A stretch of 64,000 bases of DNA from Amoebophrya sp. A120 (lineage: Eukaryota > Sar > Dinophyceae > Syndiniales > Amoebophryaceae), in NCBI GenBank assembly GCA_905178155.1, contig CAJINV010000003.1:2065065-2129064 (forward strand), in the 5' to 3' direction. A program made the translations under genes and the position numbers. Within the stretch, counting starts at the first letter, position 1, and every line of letters begins with the position of its first letter. Below, piece after piece: positions 30,565 through 42,305 of the stretch. Under the pieces are notes generated by a model. That model was given only the letters and a program-made list of their open reading frames with translations, did not search any database and had not been told where the DNA came from.

Positions 30565-32515
30565 TTCGTGGTCGGTTTGACTTCTTCTTGACCACCAAAA
30601 TTTGCCTTTTCGTACATGACAAGACCGCCAATGATAATCTTGAATCTTGTCGTTGCAATAGATACTAAAACTTTGAAGAAGTAGGATCCGTTTCCGTTAA
30701 CGACAAAGCTGCATTACTACGCAGTAAGTACTTTCGCTTGAAATGTTGATCGCAGCGAAGTGTTGTCTTGGAATGCGACTCCTTGGATCGGATCGCAAAC
30801 AAAACACAACTTGTGTTTTGTTTGCGATCCGATCATTCATTACAACCATAACGGGGGGTCTGTACTAAACTTTTCAAGGCACAAGAAACGAGATCAGAAA
30901 TGAAAAATCTCCTGCGAACAAGCTCGTCACGAACAACACCGACATTTTTCATCTCGTGCCGCCGCCACCGCCAACAAAAATTCTCAAAAGGGAACACTTC
31001 CACACGCTTATTTTGAGCGTCAGAGAATAAGGACCCTGATATCATACCCAGAATCTCACTCTTCGACATACTATTTCTATTTCATTTTTTCTTCAGTCTT
31101 TGCCGAAAAGAAAACTACATACTCGCTCGTCTTGAAAGGCAAACTGTGAATACGAACGTGTCTACTTGTGTAGGCTGGAGTCGTGCAGCAGTCAGCCAAA
31201 ATTACATGAGGAAGTCTTTCACTTTTGTTTTTCATCGTTCTTGCAATTACAGAAAAATGATCAACAGCCTAACTCTGCGGAACTGCAACAAAGAGATGCA
31301 TTTACCGCTAAAGGTCTACGTCTAGACCTAGAAATTCTGTGCACCTCTACGTAAAACATAGTTTGCAAGGTATGTTCTTTGTAAGTCCTCACGACCGCTA
31401 GAAGTGCTTTTGCAAAATCTAATCAATGAAAATTTTATTTCCAAGGTATATCAAAGCACCACTGCAAATTTTTATAGATAGACAGAACTAAAACTGAGAT
31501 AATCAACATCTTTGGCGCTCTTACGACTTTTCTGGATTTGTGCGGACAACTTGGTCGACTTTACCCGTGGTAGCCACTGCGGGTAAGAAATGCTACTATA
31601 TTGAAAAATAAAGTCCCAAAGGGAAGTTTGAGTAGAGCACTGTAGGAAGGCGAACTGAGCTGTATTTGAAGTCCTGCCATGTTTGTACAACTTAAGTAAA
31701 ATCTCAGATGGCAATTTTAATTTTTGCTCTGGCTCAAAGAGAACTCAACTGCGAGGTTTCTTTCCAAAGCACATCCTCGGATGAAGTAGACGACATTAAA
31801 AATGCAGAGAAAACTTCATATTTTATCTTTCGAGACGTTCACGCATACCTACATAAAAAACAAGAATGTCTTCCTCACAAAGCTGATTCGTCTAGCAGCC
31901 TGACTTCTTCGTCGTCTTCTCGAGTACAGGCGGAAAAAAAAACTTTGTTTTTTTGAACACAATGATACTGCACAGGATGAGTTTTTGATTACATGTAATT
32001 CCTGGTACATGTTACAACAGGCCGACCCGATTACAAACAAGTTTAAAAGCACGGCCTCCATCCAAATCAATCGGCACTTCGAAAAAATCATGATCATCTT
32101 GAAAAAGATTCGTTATCCTTTTAATTCATCATTGTCTTTTTTTTTAATGCTTCATGAGGTTGAAACCGACCAGATCGGTTGCTCTAATTCCAAATTCAAA
32201 TGAACAGATTGATTGATGCATAGAAGAATGCAATTGCTGGTTGTATGCAAACACAAATAAACAAAATGGAGACCTGTTACAGTATGAAAAGAGAGTTTGC
32301 TGAAAAAGGAAGCAATGGCGATTAGTTTGCCGTCTAGTCGCTCTCGCTTTTGTGTAAGTAGAATAAGAAAGTACTCACTGCATCAATCGCGCGCTGGTGA
32401 TCATACATTCAAATGGAAACAACTACAACATCAAACAAACTATAAAATTAAGTAGTAGCTTGCATCATGAGTACTATGCCACATCGACTTCCTTTCGCAG
32501 AGGACGCAAATAAAG
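30565..32515. other. AT-rich intergenic region
   Basis: About 1.95 kb, markedly more AT-rich than the flanking genes. It holds only short frames; the best is a minus 78-aa frame (31069-30833) starting MSKSEILGMISGSLF, which ends at the palindrome described separately. No RNA gene recognised. Confidence 0.45.
30786..30834. repeat. Perfect 24-bp inverted repeat with a 1-bp loop
   Basis: Left arm 30786-30809 starts GATCGGATCGCAAACAAAAC; the right arm 30811-30834 is its exact complement and the single centre base is C at 30810. A 49-bp perfect hairpin in non-coding DNA. It sits upstream of the Ser-rich coiled-coil gene and at the stop codon of a small minus frame. Confidence 0.9.
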
Positions 32516-35500
32516 CTAATACCTTAGCAAAGTGTCGATTCGATCCACAACATCTTCGACCAGTAGTACGCTAGACTCGTCACTGCCCCGACTGCGGTGG
32601 ATCTTTTCCCGCGCGACTCGCAAGGAGAGTGCGGCCTTCCGTACTTGTCGCCTGATGAGAGCCCGTTCGGACGACTCGGCCACCTGATCCAACTGCGTGA
32701 CGATCCGGCACAAATTCTTCGTGTGCTTTTTATGCTCCGACTGGCTCTCGCGGGTACCTGGGCTGTTGGCCAGTAACTCGTCCAGGGTTACCACAAGCGT
32801 CCGGAAAGAGGCCTCCGCGTTGTCGCGCACACCCAACAAAGTCGTCGTCGCCACAGTGGCGGGGCGGCGCCGCAGCTCCTCGGCGCGCTCTTGTACTTCT
32901 TGTTGTGTGGAAGATTTATTCTGGTTCGCAGCACCGATGAACAACCCCTGCTGGCCGCCTTTCACAGTAGAAATTTTCCTCTTGATCGGACTTTTTACGT
33001 GGTCAACACCTGACGACGTACTAGCAGGAGTTGTCACAGCACCCTTCAATACGTGACTCGTAGAAGTTGTACTGCTCTCTCCACCTGCTACTCCGTCGTC
33101 TTCTGCCTGTGACAGTGAATCGACGAAATCCGGATAATAACAGTAGGGCGGAGGCGTATACCCCACTTTCCGGCTTCGCGGCGAGACCGCGGCCGCTTGG
33201 GCCGCTGCATTGCTCCGAATCGTTGGCGTGTTCGGACCTGGGGAAGGAGGCGGCTTTGTTCCCACGTAGCGCAAAGTTGAACTGGAGCCGTTGCTTTGCC
33301 GCAGCTTATCAATGATGGAAGAAGTCCGGAACGGAGGAGTTTTTGGCACGGCGACAGCATTCAGGTTCGTGGACGTCGACCCAGCACCACTTTTCGCTTG
33401 GGGGGTCGTAGAAGTTGCTGCTGGATCCTGTTTTTGCCTTGACGGAGTCGTCCCTGAAAACGCGGCCGGCTGCCGATTATTGGATGTCATGCTGGTCCTG
33501 TAGTTCTTTGCGCTCCCTGGTGGCCCTCCAATGCTGGTGCTAGCGGGCCGCGATTCTTTCACTTCATCTCGTGCAGAAGATCCGGTAGCACTTTCTGTAG
33601 TCTTCGTCTTGTTTGTGAACTTCTCTTCCATGAACTTGCCCTGCTTCGCCGCAGTGCTACTACTACCCGACTCAACACCCCCCGATTGCTGGATGAATAG
33701 ATTACGAACCAACAAGGCCTCCACTACCGCACTTGGGGTGGCGCCTGCGGGGATGCTCGTCGGTCGCCAGAACGCCTTGTTTGGCGTGCTCGCGACCGAA
33801 GCTTCGTCGACAAGCGTTGCGCCTAGGAAATTAGCTTTCATGGTACTACTCCCCTTGTCGTCGCTGAGGTGGTGGTAGTGCATGCAGGAAAACGACATGC
33901 CCTTCATCTTGGTCCGCTCCATCGGCTTCAGTCCGTTGAACGCCTTGGCGTGAGCATTGTGCCAAATCGGTGTAGGAGTCTGCTCCTTCGCCGGGTTATT
34001 GATATTTCGCTGCTGCTGCACTCCGCTAGATTTTGAAGATGGTGGTACAACATACGATGAGCTACTGCTACTGGCCGAGGACGAGGACGAGCCCGACCTC
34101 TTGTTTTCGTTCCCACTTGTCGCGGTGGTATCGGCATCGGACCCGTTCGTGCCGCCGCGGCGGGATGACGAAGAACTCCCAGGCGGCTGCTGATCCGCTT
34201 TTGAGCTAGAGCTAGGCACCGCTGTGCTTTCCGCAGTTTTTTTGGTACTAGTCGACGTTCCAGGACGAGCCGCAGCTCCACCTGCTACACTAATGTGCGA
34301 CCCGGAGCCACTCTTTGCGGCGGCCGGAGCTCCTGCTCCGGTTGAGGTGGTTCGGTTTTTGTTTATGCGCATCGCAGCCTCCATGATCGATGACGGCGAG
34401 CGAATCGGATTCGGATTGCCACTTCGGACCATCTGGTGGCCACTGTTAATACCAGCTCTGCCTCTTGGTGTTCCCGGAACTGCTTGTTGCTCCGTACTAT
34501 ATTGGTCTCCGGACGCTGCGGAGCTCAGGTTCGCCCGTCCTCCCGGATCGTCCCGATAGACCGCATAGACGGAATCCAACCCGAGTAACCGCCCGCACTC
34601 GGCGCTGATGCATTCCTGGGTGAGGAGCTGGAGCTTCCCGGCTCGCCGCGTGACGCCGCCTTGGCAAACGGTCTGGTTCAACTGCTTGAACCCCGCCTTG
34701 TTCCGATGCGTCTCGTACTTGGTCACCAGCAAAGCCACGTCCGTCAGAAGTCCCGTGACCAGCTCGCGGGTCGTAGCGGTCGAAAACGACAGATCTGGCG
34801 CGGAATTCACTTCGATTAGCCACAATTTTCCGCAATCGTCCACCATGAAGTCGAAGCCAAAGATCTCGAAGGAGTCCTCCCGGTGCGGAACCTTTTTCTG
34901 AACGGAGTGCAGGGAGATCCACAAATATTCCTTGATCTGCCTCAACAGATCGCTTCCGTCAATGCGCCCGTGCTCGTATTCCTGCAGATACTTCAAGAAT
35001 TGCTGGGAGCTCCACATGGTGTCGTCGATCCACTTCGTGGTGCTATTGTACGACGTACTAGAAGGCCCGGTGTTGAACGCGGTGATGTTACTAGAAGTGC
35101 CGCTGGTTGTTGTTCCACTATGCGCTGTTCCCCTGTTCGCTGGCGAGGTCGAGGAGTCTTTGTCGGGACACAGCTTTGTGACGGCGTTGTTGGTCAGGTG
35201 TATGTAGGGGTCGCAGCTGTTCGGGTCGAAGTCGCGTGCACCGAACCGCAGGTAAAAGTCTTCGTACATCCAAGCTCGCAAGCAGCGGCTGCCCGTGCTC
35301 TCCCAATTCGTAACGACCACCCATTGGCGGATGTCGAACTTCCTTCGCCCGATGACTATGCAAAGAAAAAAGTGCTACAGTTACGAACGCATCAGTGTGT
35401 TGCAGCACCGGCAAGAGGACAGACAACCTTTGTCATGCGCGAAATCTTCGAATGCTTTATTTGGGCCACGTTTTATACGTGTTCTGCTATAAGATCCATT

Positions 35501-38500
35501 GTTCGTCCCTTGTGATCTTTGCATTGCAAGTTTTCTCTGTCGTTTTGCAGAGACAATTTGTGCAAGGTGGCTTTGCGACAAAAGTGCAAAAACTGAAACA
35601 CTTTGTTTTTCGTCGGGTAATAATCAGGGGTTTCTCAATGTACTTCTGGCAAATCAAATTTCCCACATTGGGATCCTTACCGGTCGTGGTCGGAGACCGG
35701 AATTCGTCCGTCGTGGTTCTTCGCCTCGGCGTGTTGGGCGAGTTGGTGTTATACTGCTGTTGTTGTTGAAGATCACGATCAGGAAAGAAAGTTTCCCCGT
35801 CACCACCAGCCTCGTCCTTGGTTTCGTTATCGTACTGGTTGTTTTCTCCGTCCTCGGAAGCCGAGTGACTTCTCGAGCTGTTTCCACTGGAATTCTGGTA
35901 GTCCTTTTCCAGCGTCCGCAGAATCTTACTTGGCGATAGGGAGGCGCTGCGGCTCTGCTTTTTGGAGGCGCGAGCACCGCCGGGACCGATGTCGTCAGAG
36001 GTCAGCAGAGCGGGAGGGCGATTTCTATCTGCCAGTCGTCCGCCCCTGCTGGTCGTCGTCGTGCCCGTAGTTGGTACTACAGAAGATGTTGACAGGTTCA
36101 TCAGTCCCAAGGAGCTACTAGAGCTGCTGACCGCGGCGGTCGTGGTACTCGAAATCCCTCGCGCGCGCCCATTCGCGACTTGCAAGCAACCCGTATCGAA
36201 ACTCGGCACACCGTCGCTGCGCACGGGAATGTGGTGCAAGGCTAGCGGACCATACCGCGAAAACAAACCCATGCTCGCTTTGGCAAGCGAATTATACGAC
36301 CGCGTCTTCCAGATTTCCTCTAACGTGTTCACCACTTGGATTCCGCGGCCACGGCTCTGGTTCGTGGGTTTGATGATCCACAGATTGTGGAATCCGTCGA
36401 CGCCCCCCGTGAGGGAGCTTTCCTCTTGCGAAAACTTGGTTCGGAACAAGTTCAGCAGCCTTGTCGCGGTGAAGGGATTGCTCATGTTGTTGGAGATCGA
36501 CGTACGTTGCACGAGCTCCGCTGGGCCGTTTGTGTTGTAGAACAGGCAGTATTTCGGCAGCTTTCCGTGAAACCGCTCGGAAATGCCACGCACCAGCAAT
36601 TCCTCAGCCGTAATGGGCACGACCAAGTGTGCGGTCGCGCCACCCGTGAACGGTTTGTTAGGTTTTTCGTGTCCGGTCGGGGCAACGACAACACACCCCT
36701 CGACATTGATATTCGAAGATGTCTTGCTAGACGGCGGCAGGCCCGTCGTCGAGTTGCGTTGCTGCTGGGAAACAACCTTCGGGGGTCCTCGCCCACTGCT
36801 GTCCACCCTGTCGCGCGAGTTCGTGGACCCGGCCGGTCCATTTGATGATATTCCACCAGATCTGGTGCTAGCTCCGGAAGTAGAAGTGTTGCTGGCGAGA
36901 TTCTTCGTGGTGTTGGCACTCCAGTCGATCTGGTCCAGCACCAGCATGCGAAAATACTTCTCGGATAAGTTGATCCGCGTTGGATCCTGCATTTCTGGGT
37001 GGCGCCGGTGCCAGTCACTCGGCTTGAGCGGCTTGGTCTGCACAAAACTCCGCCGGCTGCCGTTCATCCCCGTGAGGCTGTTGATGACCCGCATCACGCC
37101 CTTCTGCACCTCGCGGAATTGGAAGCGCAGTGGTAGATCCTCGGGGAGGAACAGCAAACGCCCCTCGCCGTCGATGCAATCGCGCAGCAGTAGAACTTTC
37201 AACCACTCTGTGTCGTACGCAGCGTCGTCCGAAACGTTTTCATTCGCGTTTTCCCGCTTCAAGTACAGACGCGTAATCGCCTCGACGTATTCTTCGATCA
37301 TGTCGACCTCGAGTTCCGGGTTCCGGAGGGGATCCCGGGGATCCAGATCCGCGCGCAGGTAGCAAAAATTTCCCGCATGCGCTCCCAGCGACGGATCGGA
37401 GCCGCGGGTCAGCACTTGTTCTGTGGACGATTTCAGACCGGAAAGGGAGGTCGTCGCCTGAGATATGATCAAACTATTCTTCCGGGAATTCGACAGGCTA
37501 CTGCTGGACGAAGATTTCTGGAGCTCCCCAGTCGGCCGCCGGTAGTAGTTGTCAATAGCCTCCAAATTTAGCGTCTGGGCGTTCAGCTGCAAAAAGGAAA
37601 CCGTCCCGCGAATGCGGTCCACTTCGGCGAACTCGATCTTGCCTCGGAGGTCAAGCAAGAGACTTCTTGCGAAATGGTACTGGTAAACTCCGATGAACCG
37701 ATCAAAAGCACGCTTTTCTGCCAGGTCGTAGGAAGGCGTCATCATACGGAAAGGAAGATGGCGTGCATACCTGAAGTAGAGCACGATACAGGAAAAAAAT
37801 ATTTACTTGGTTGTCAAATAAGAAGCAAAACCAACTTGATTTTCCAAAGTCCGAAACTACGCAAAAAAAAACCTACCAGCATAACTTCTACACTCTTTAT
37901 ACCGTTCAATGTTTCTTTGCAACCCGAGTTTCGTTGTCAATTCGGAGACCGAGCCGAAGAAGTTCACGATTCGCTTGTCCTTCAACAGGTTTAGCGGCAC
38001 CCCAATGTCCGCAATTTTCAAGCCGAACTTCAAATCCCAAAACAAGGCTCGATTCCCGGTGGTATCCAAGAAAAAAACGTTGTAGGTGTAACTTTTTTGG
38101 AGGAACAGCATTAGCATTACAAGTTTGACTAACATGACAGCAAAAACCTGTCATGCGCAGATAGTACGTAAAAACGCCCTTTACTGGACCCTGCGACGCA
38201 TGCCAAGCATGACAGACGCAATCATCTTGCATGTTGAGCATCACAAATTTACACTATTAACAACGTTTTTTTCTTGGATAGGTGGCCTCACTGTTGTAGT
38301 ACCATCCGTGCGACTCCATGGCCCGACGCAAGGCGTCCAGCGCGCCACCCACCGAGTGCGTTGGCGAGGGATTGGGGTACAGCGCAAACACCCGCGTCTT
38401 CGGATCGATCTCCTTCTGCTCACGCCACTGCTCGTAAGTTTCCGGCAGCTCGTGAAACTGGCTGCTGCCGTTGCTGAAGCCAAACCGCGTTTGCACTTTG

Positions 38501-38820
38501 CGCCAATGCGACGGATTGTTGCCGCAGGTGGGCGTCGCGGCCGCGGGAGACGCGGTGCTTGAGGAACCTCCCTGTGCTTGAGGACCCCGTACGGGAGACA
38601 CCGACAGTCTGGCGCCCGCCTTGCTCGGGCTCGTGGTGGTGGTCGTGGATGACGTCCACGCACTGCGGCTGCTGGGAGCTTGGACAACGATCGGGGGACT
38701 GGCCAGGGAGGCGGACGTGCCTGTACCGAGCGCTGATCCAATGGTATTACGACGCGGCGCCGCGGTCGGCGAGGCTGAAGACATCGTCACGCCACTCCCT
38801 CGCCGTGGCGACCCCAACAT
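32516..38820 (-). CDS. Tubulin tyrosine ligase-like enzyme (TTLL3/8-like glycylase candidate)
   Basis: Exons: 38820-38281, 38057 to about 37877, about 37770-35623, and 35351-32516, with introners between 1/2 and 3/4 and an ordinary short intron between 2/3 whose phase I could not close by one base. ATP-grasp signatures are clear: LWIIKPTNQSRGRGI (ATP-binding Lys and Gly-rich loop), KYIEKPLIGRRKFDIRQW across the last introner, YIHLTNNAV, and FDFMVDDCGKLWLIEVNSAPD (metal-binding Glu/Asn). Wording such as FDIRQW and YLRF is closest to the TTLL3/8/10 branch, which adds glycine to tubulin; glutamylase activity cannot be excluded. N-terminal half includes WYYNSEATGNRALFWDLKF, typical of the family. 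Long Ser/Gly-rich inserts and a C-terminal low-complexity tail make it bigger than animal relatives. Expected to act in the axoneme. Confidence 0.85.
35357..35622 (-). mobile_element. Introner, family C, 266 bp, inside the TTLL catalytic domain
   Basis: Left end TATGCAAAGAAAAAAGTGCT and right end AACACTTTGTTTTTCGTCGG then GTAATA form an imperfect inverted repeat. Flanks are ATGAC and ATCAG (weak repeat, three of five). Removal of the element plus one flank gives Lys-Pro-Leu-Ile-Gly-Arg-Arg-Lys-Phe-Asp, matching the conserved family motif, which supports the boundaries. Confidence 0.8.
38063..38280 (-). mobile_element. Introner, family C, 218 bp, perfect 20-bp terminal inverted repeats
   Basis: TATCCAAGAAAAAAACGTTG at 38063-38082 and its exact complement at 38261-38280. 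Perfect 5-bp direct repeat GGTGG at 38058-38062 and 38281-38285. Removal joins Ser-Glu-Ala-Thr to Gly-Asn-Arg-Ala in the TTLL gene, matching the family's usual continuous sequence. Confidence 0.95.
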
Positions 38821-39037
38821 GATCCTCGCGCGGCTTGTGTACTTAGTAGAGCTTCAAAAAAAAACCATGACCTTCCTGAGTACTAGATCTAGAGCACAAC
38901 CGACAAAAATTGATATGGATCCGATTATCTTCAAGTCTGTCTTGCTCTACTTGTGAAAAAAAACGGGCCCGCCACTTGTTCTTTCCCTGTGCCCCATCCT
39001 GGCACGCACGATTGCACATCCACCCACGATTCTTTTT
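38821..39037. other. Short intergenic spacer
   Basis: About 215 bp between the TTLL start and the next gene's end; nothing recognised. Confidence 0.4.
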
Positions 39038-39401
39038 TCAAAAAACGAAACGACAACGATTGGCATGACTGTTCCTGTGCCCATGAGCACTGATGAAAGA
39101 GTCAAAGCTAAGCGATGTAAGAATCATCACGCAAGAGGATTTGTTGCTGGAACAATATGAGTCGCCACTATTATAGACCTCAGTAGGATCATCGCAAAAC
39201 CACGGCGGATAGACACGGTCACGGAAAACATACAGCTTGACACGCTTACATTTTTTACCTAGCAAAGTCCACGTCTCAACCACGTATCTATACGGTACCT
39301 GCAGACTTCTGTGTCTTTCGACCGATTTTTTGCGTCAGCGGTAAATACTTATCCGTCACCGACAATGCCACTTCACATTGAAGAACATCCTCTGAATGTT
39401 G
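39038..39401 (-). CDS. Small gene or 3' exons, function unknown
   Basis: Exon 39401-39299 follows a pyrimidine-rich tract ending AAG. It reads SEDVLQCEVALSVTDKYLPL and then a Lys-rich end. It joins exon 39258-39038 through a 40-nt GT-AG intron (39298-39259) in frame, continuing GKKCKRVKLYVFRDRVYPPW. Total is 108 codons including stop. The 5' exon is not identified: an ATG frame near 39570 (MIPQH) has a following GT but does not phase. The tail becomes Ser/Cys-rich and less convincing, so the true end may be earlier. No family recognised. Confidence 0.4.
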
Positions 39402-39584
39402 CTTGGAGGGCGAGGCAGAGGGTAAGGAAGTGCTGTAAGTTCCTACACGACAACAATGTACGTAGCCTAGCACGGTGGTATTAGTCCACCGATTTACTTT
39501 CTCGCAAAGTGACTTTTCGGTTGTGAAAGGGGTAGAGTTCTTCTTCCTTTTACTGGTGTTGCGGAATCATAGGGGATCTAGTGC

Positions 39585-41388
39585 TCAGTGACCATGTGCC
39601 TTGAGAAACGCTTGATCCGCCTTTCGGCGCTCTCCTTTGACGTTCAAATTCCTATTCGCGCTCATGGCGGCTATCTTGTCTCTACTGTGCGCCATCTTCG
39701 CCGCGTCATCGCGGGCCTTCCGGTCCTGCTGCGTGCTCATCATGGAGGTCATCTGTTTCATAACGTCTTTCGGTTCGCCTCCTTGCTTGTGGAAATTTCG
39801 CATCATGGAGGTGAACTCAGCCTTGCCGCTAGCGGATTGTCCCAGCGGCATCAGCAGTCGCTTCGTACAGTTTGGATCGAAACACGGAGCCCAACCTGCA
39901 AGTGAGTTTTAGTGATTTTCTTTTGATTAGGCGGTTCGCGTTGACTCATAATCTTCTGCGACGGCGTTGCATTTTCTGATACATATGGATTTTCAAACAT
40001 ACAAAAGCGATCAAGATTCTCACTCTATCGAGCGTGCAAAGAACATCAATAAAAAGCAGAGAAAAAAATCGTAGTAAACCTGCTAGAGGTGGCGCTAGTT
40101 TAACCCAGCAGGGCTGTCGGCGACCGTTTCGGATGCCTTCGTCGATGATTTCGCACGCGACGAGCCGGGTGTTCTTCTTGAACGGCCCCATCATCTTCTG
40201 GCTGTGCCAGGAGGGGTTTTGCAGCGAGCGCACGCAGTTGCCCTCGACCACCTTGTAGCTCCACCACTCAATGCGGTAGTCGCAGCCGGACAGCAGGTCG
40301 TGCAGTGTGTGGTTGGACTCCACGTACAACTTGCAGGGGAACCAGCCGTAGTTGTTGATGCTGGGAATCCAGGCCTGCGCGTACTCCTCGTGCGTGTATT
40401 TGTGCTTGACCACCGTGTCCGTCTCCAGCAGCGTGCCGAACCAGAGCGGCTCGGCCTCGTGGATGAGCTGGCCGGGGTCCGCCGTGGGGCCCCACCTGGC
40501 CGACACGCCCTCCTTCACGGTGCAGATGTAGTGCACGGGCGGGTCCGAGTGTTTCAGGTTGGTTTCCGAGATCGCGAGTAAATTCCCCGGCAGCTTCAAC
40601 GGCGTCCACCCGTCCACGCAGGGGCCAACCTTCGGGTCCAGCTTGTACATCACCATCTCCTCGCCGTCGGTGGTCTTGTATTGCACGAACTCCTGGATTT
40701 TGATGAACGTGCCCGAGGGAATGGTCGTGATGATCGGCAGGTAGACACAGGGGTCCTTGAACACGGGGATGGTCCTGACCGTCGTGAACTGGCAGGTCTT
40801 CAGCTGCGCGTTCTTGTTACCACTCGTGTTCACCTCGGTCAGCACCGGGATTTTCCCGGCCATGGGGTCGCTGGCGGTTTCCAAAACCCACTCGGCCTTG
40901 AACCCCCGCACGTACTTGAGCCCGTCCTTCCCGGGCCGCGCGCGCGCGTCGCACGGGATCACCTCGCCCAGCTCGGCCCGCCCGCACTCCGGAATCGCGC
41001 TGTTGCAGTCCTTGAACATGGGCGCCCCGTCGGCGTTTATCACCATGTAGAAAAAGTCGCCGTACTCGATCTTGGGCTTGTATTTCCCCTTACTGTAGCC
41101 CGCTTGCACCTTGTTGTTCGGGTGGCTGGCGGAATTGGGATCGTACGAGTACGCGTACTCCGCGCCCTCCCAGGGCTCAAAGTACTTCTGCGCACCCTGC
41201 CCGGTGGACGTCGACGGCGCCGCGCCCCAGCACGTCGAAAAATCCATATCCCCGCCCGCGTCGCCGTGCCACTGGTCTTGCTGCCAGTTCTCCCCGCCCG
41301 CTTGCGCGGGCATACCCTGCATCTGCTGCGGCCACTGGTCCTGGTTCCAGTACTGCCCGTCGTCGGCCGGCCAATCTTGCCACGACAT
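39585..41388 (-). CDS. Trp/Gln-rich N-terminus protein, 539 aa, two exons
   Basis: Exon 1 41388-40080 and exon 2 39895-39585, joined by a canonical 184-nt GT-AG intron (40079-39896) in frame (Pro-Leu-Ala-Gly-Trp-Ala). The total is 540 codons with stop. I start at MSWQDWPADDGQYW because the 20 residues before it in the open frame look like leader. Residues 1-60 are rich in Trp, Gln, Asp and Gly. The centre (about 90-430) has repeated short strands with Trp/Tyr and Cys, such as AWIPSINNYGWFPCKLYVES and CDYRIEWWSYKVVEGNCVRS, which resemble SH3-like or beta-rich repeats (inference). The end is Met/Lys/Gln-rich and helical (FTSMMRNFHKQGGEPKDVMK). No catalytic motif and no family recognised. Codon use is strongly GC-biased, as in neighbouring genes. 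Confidence 0.75.
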
Positions 41389-42305
41389 CTTCGGTGTAGC
41401 TGAAGGCTCACTGTAGTGAATTTCTAGTATACGATATAGGATGAACAAATTGTAATTGATGTCTCGTCAAGTCATCAAAATAAAATACGAATTTGGGTTC
41501 TTCGGGTTGATAGAGCTTCGTGGTGGGGCATCGGAGAAGGGGTAGGTAAAAGTCTTGCCTGCTGCAAAAATCTTTCTTCACGATGACACTACATTGCTTG
41601 ATGCTAGAGGTCATAGGGTAAGAGCTCAAGACCGAAAACAAATACCGATTTAGAAAAATCTGGTGGAGTCGCATCATGAACGATATGTACGATGTTTGTT
41701 TGGTGTGTGATGTACGAAAATGGTGAAACGACCGATGTACTTATTTCGTACGAGGATGCCTCGGTACCCGAGCTAAGTACCGATCGACGATGAACGAAGA
41801 AGAAGTAAGACGAAGAAACGCACAAACACATGAGTGAACACCTGACCCAAAGCGCGCGCAAATTGGTGAACCGATCGTCAGACAGTACCTAATTAGTTTT
41901 TGTATTCTCAATTTTCCAATAAATCCTTCCTGAAAATATTTACATATATCATCCATGGTCCTACACCTACAGCTAATTTTGTTCATTTAGATTTACAACA
42001 TTTAGAATCAAACCATTTTTCCAACTTAAATGTTCCTCGCAGTGGCAAGTACGTTTTCATTTTTTCATTTGAGCCTGGAATACAACAAAGCCAGCTTAGT
42101 GGTAATGGTGAAGCCTTCGAAACAAAAATTATGCTATCTACCGAGAAGTACATACTTATTTTTTGTTCTGCGCCGTGAGAGCCAATCGACTAGCGGACCA
42201 GAAGCGTCGCTTGACGGTACGACTCCGGAGTGGAGCAGATGAAGAGAGAACCAATCAGGCGTCGCCAGAACTCGTCGTCCCCGGTGGCCGTGGCGCGGTC
42301 TACTT
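41389..42305. other. Intergenic region
   Basis: About 900 bp, AT-rich, with short frames only. No RNA gene or introner ends seen. Confidence 0.4.

Noticed and set aside
40268-41403. Long frames on both strands opposite the Trp/Gln-rich gene
   Set aside because: They are shadows created by strong GC bias at third positions. The chosen frame has the canonical intron join and a sensible start.
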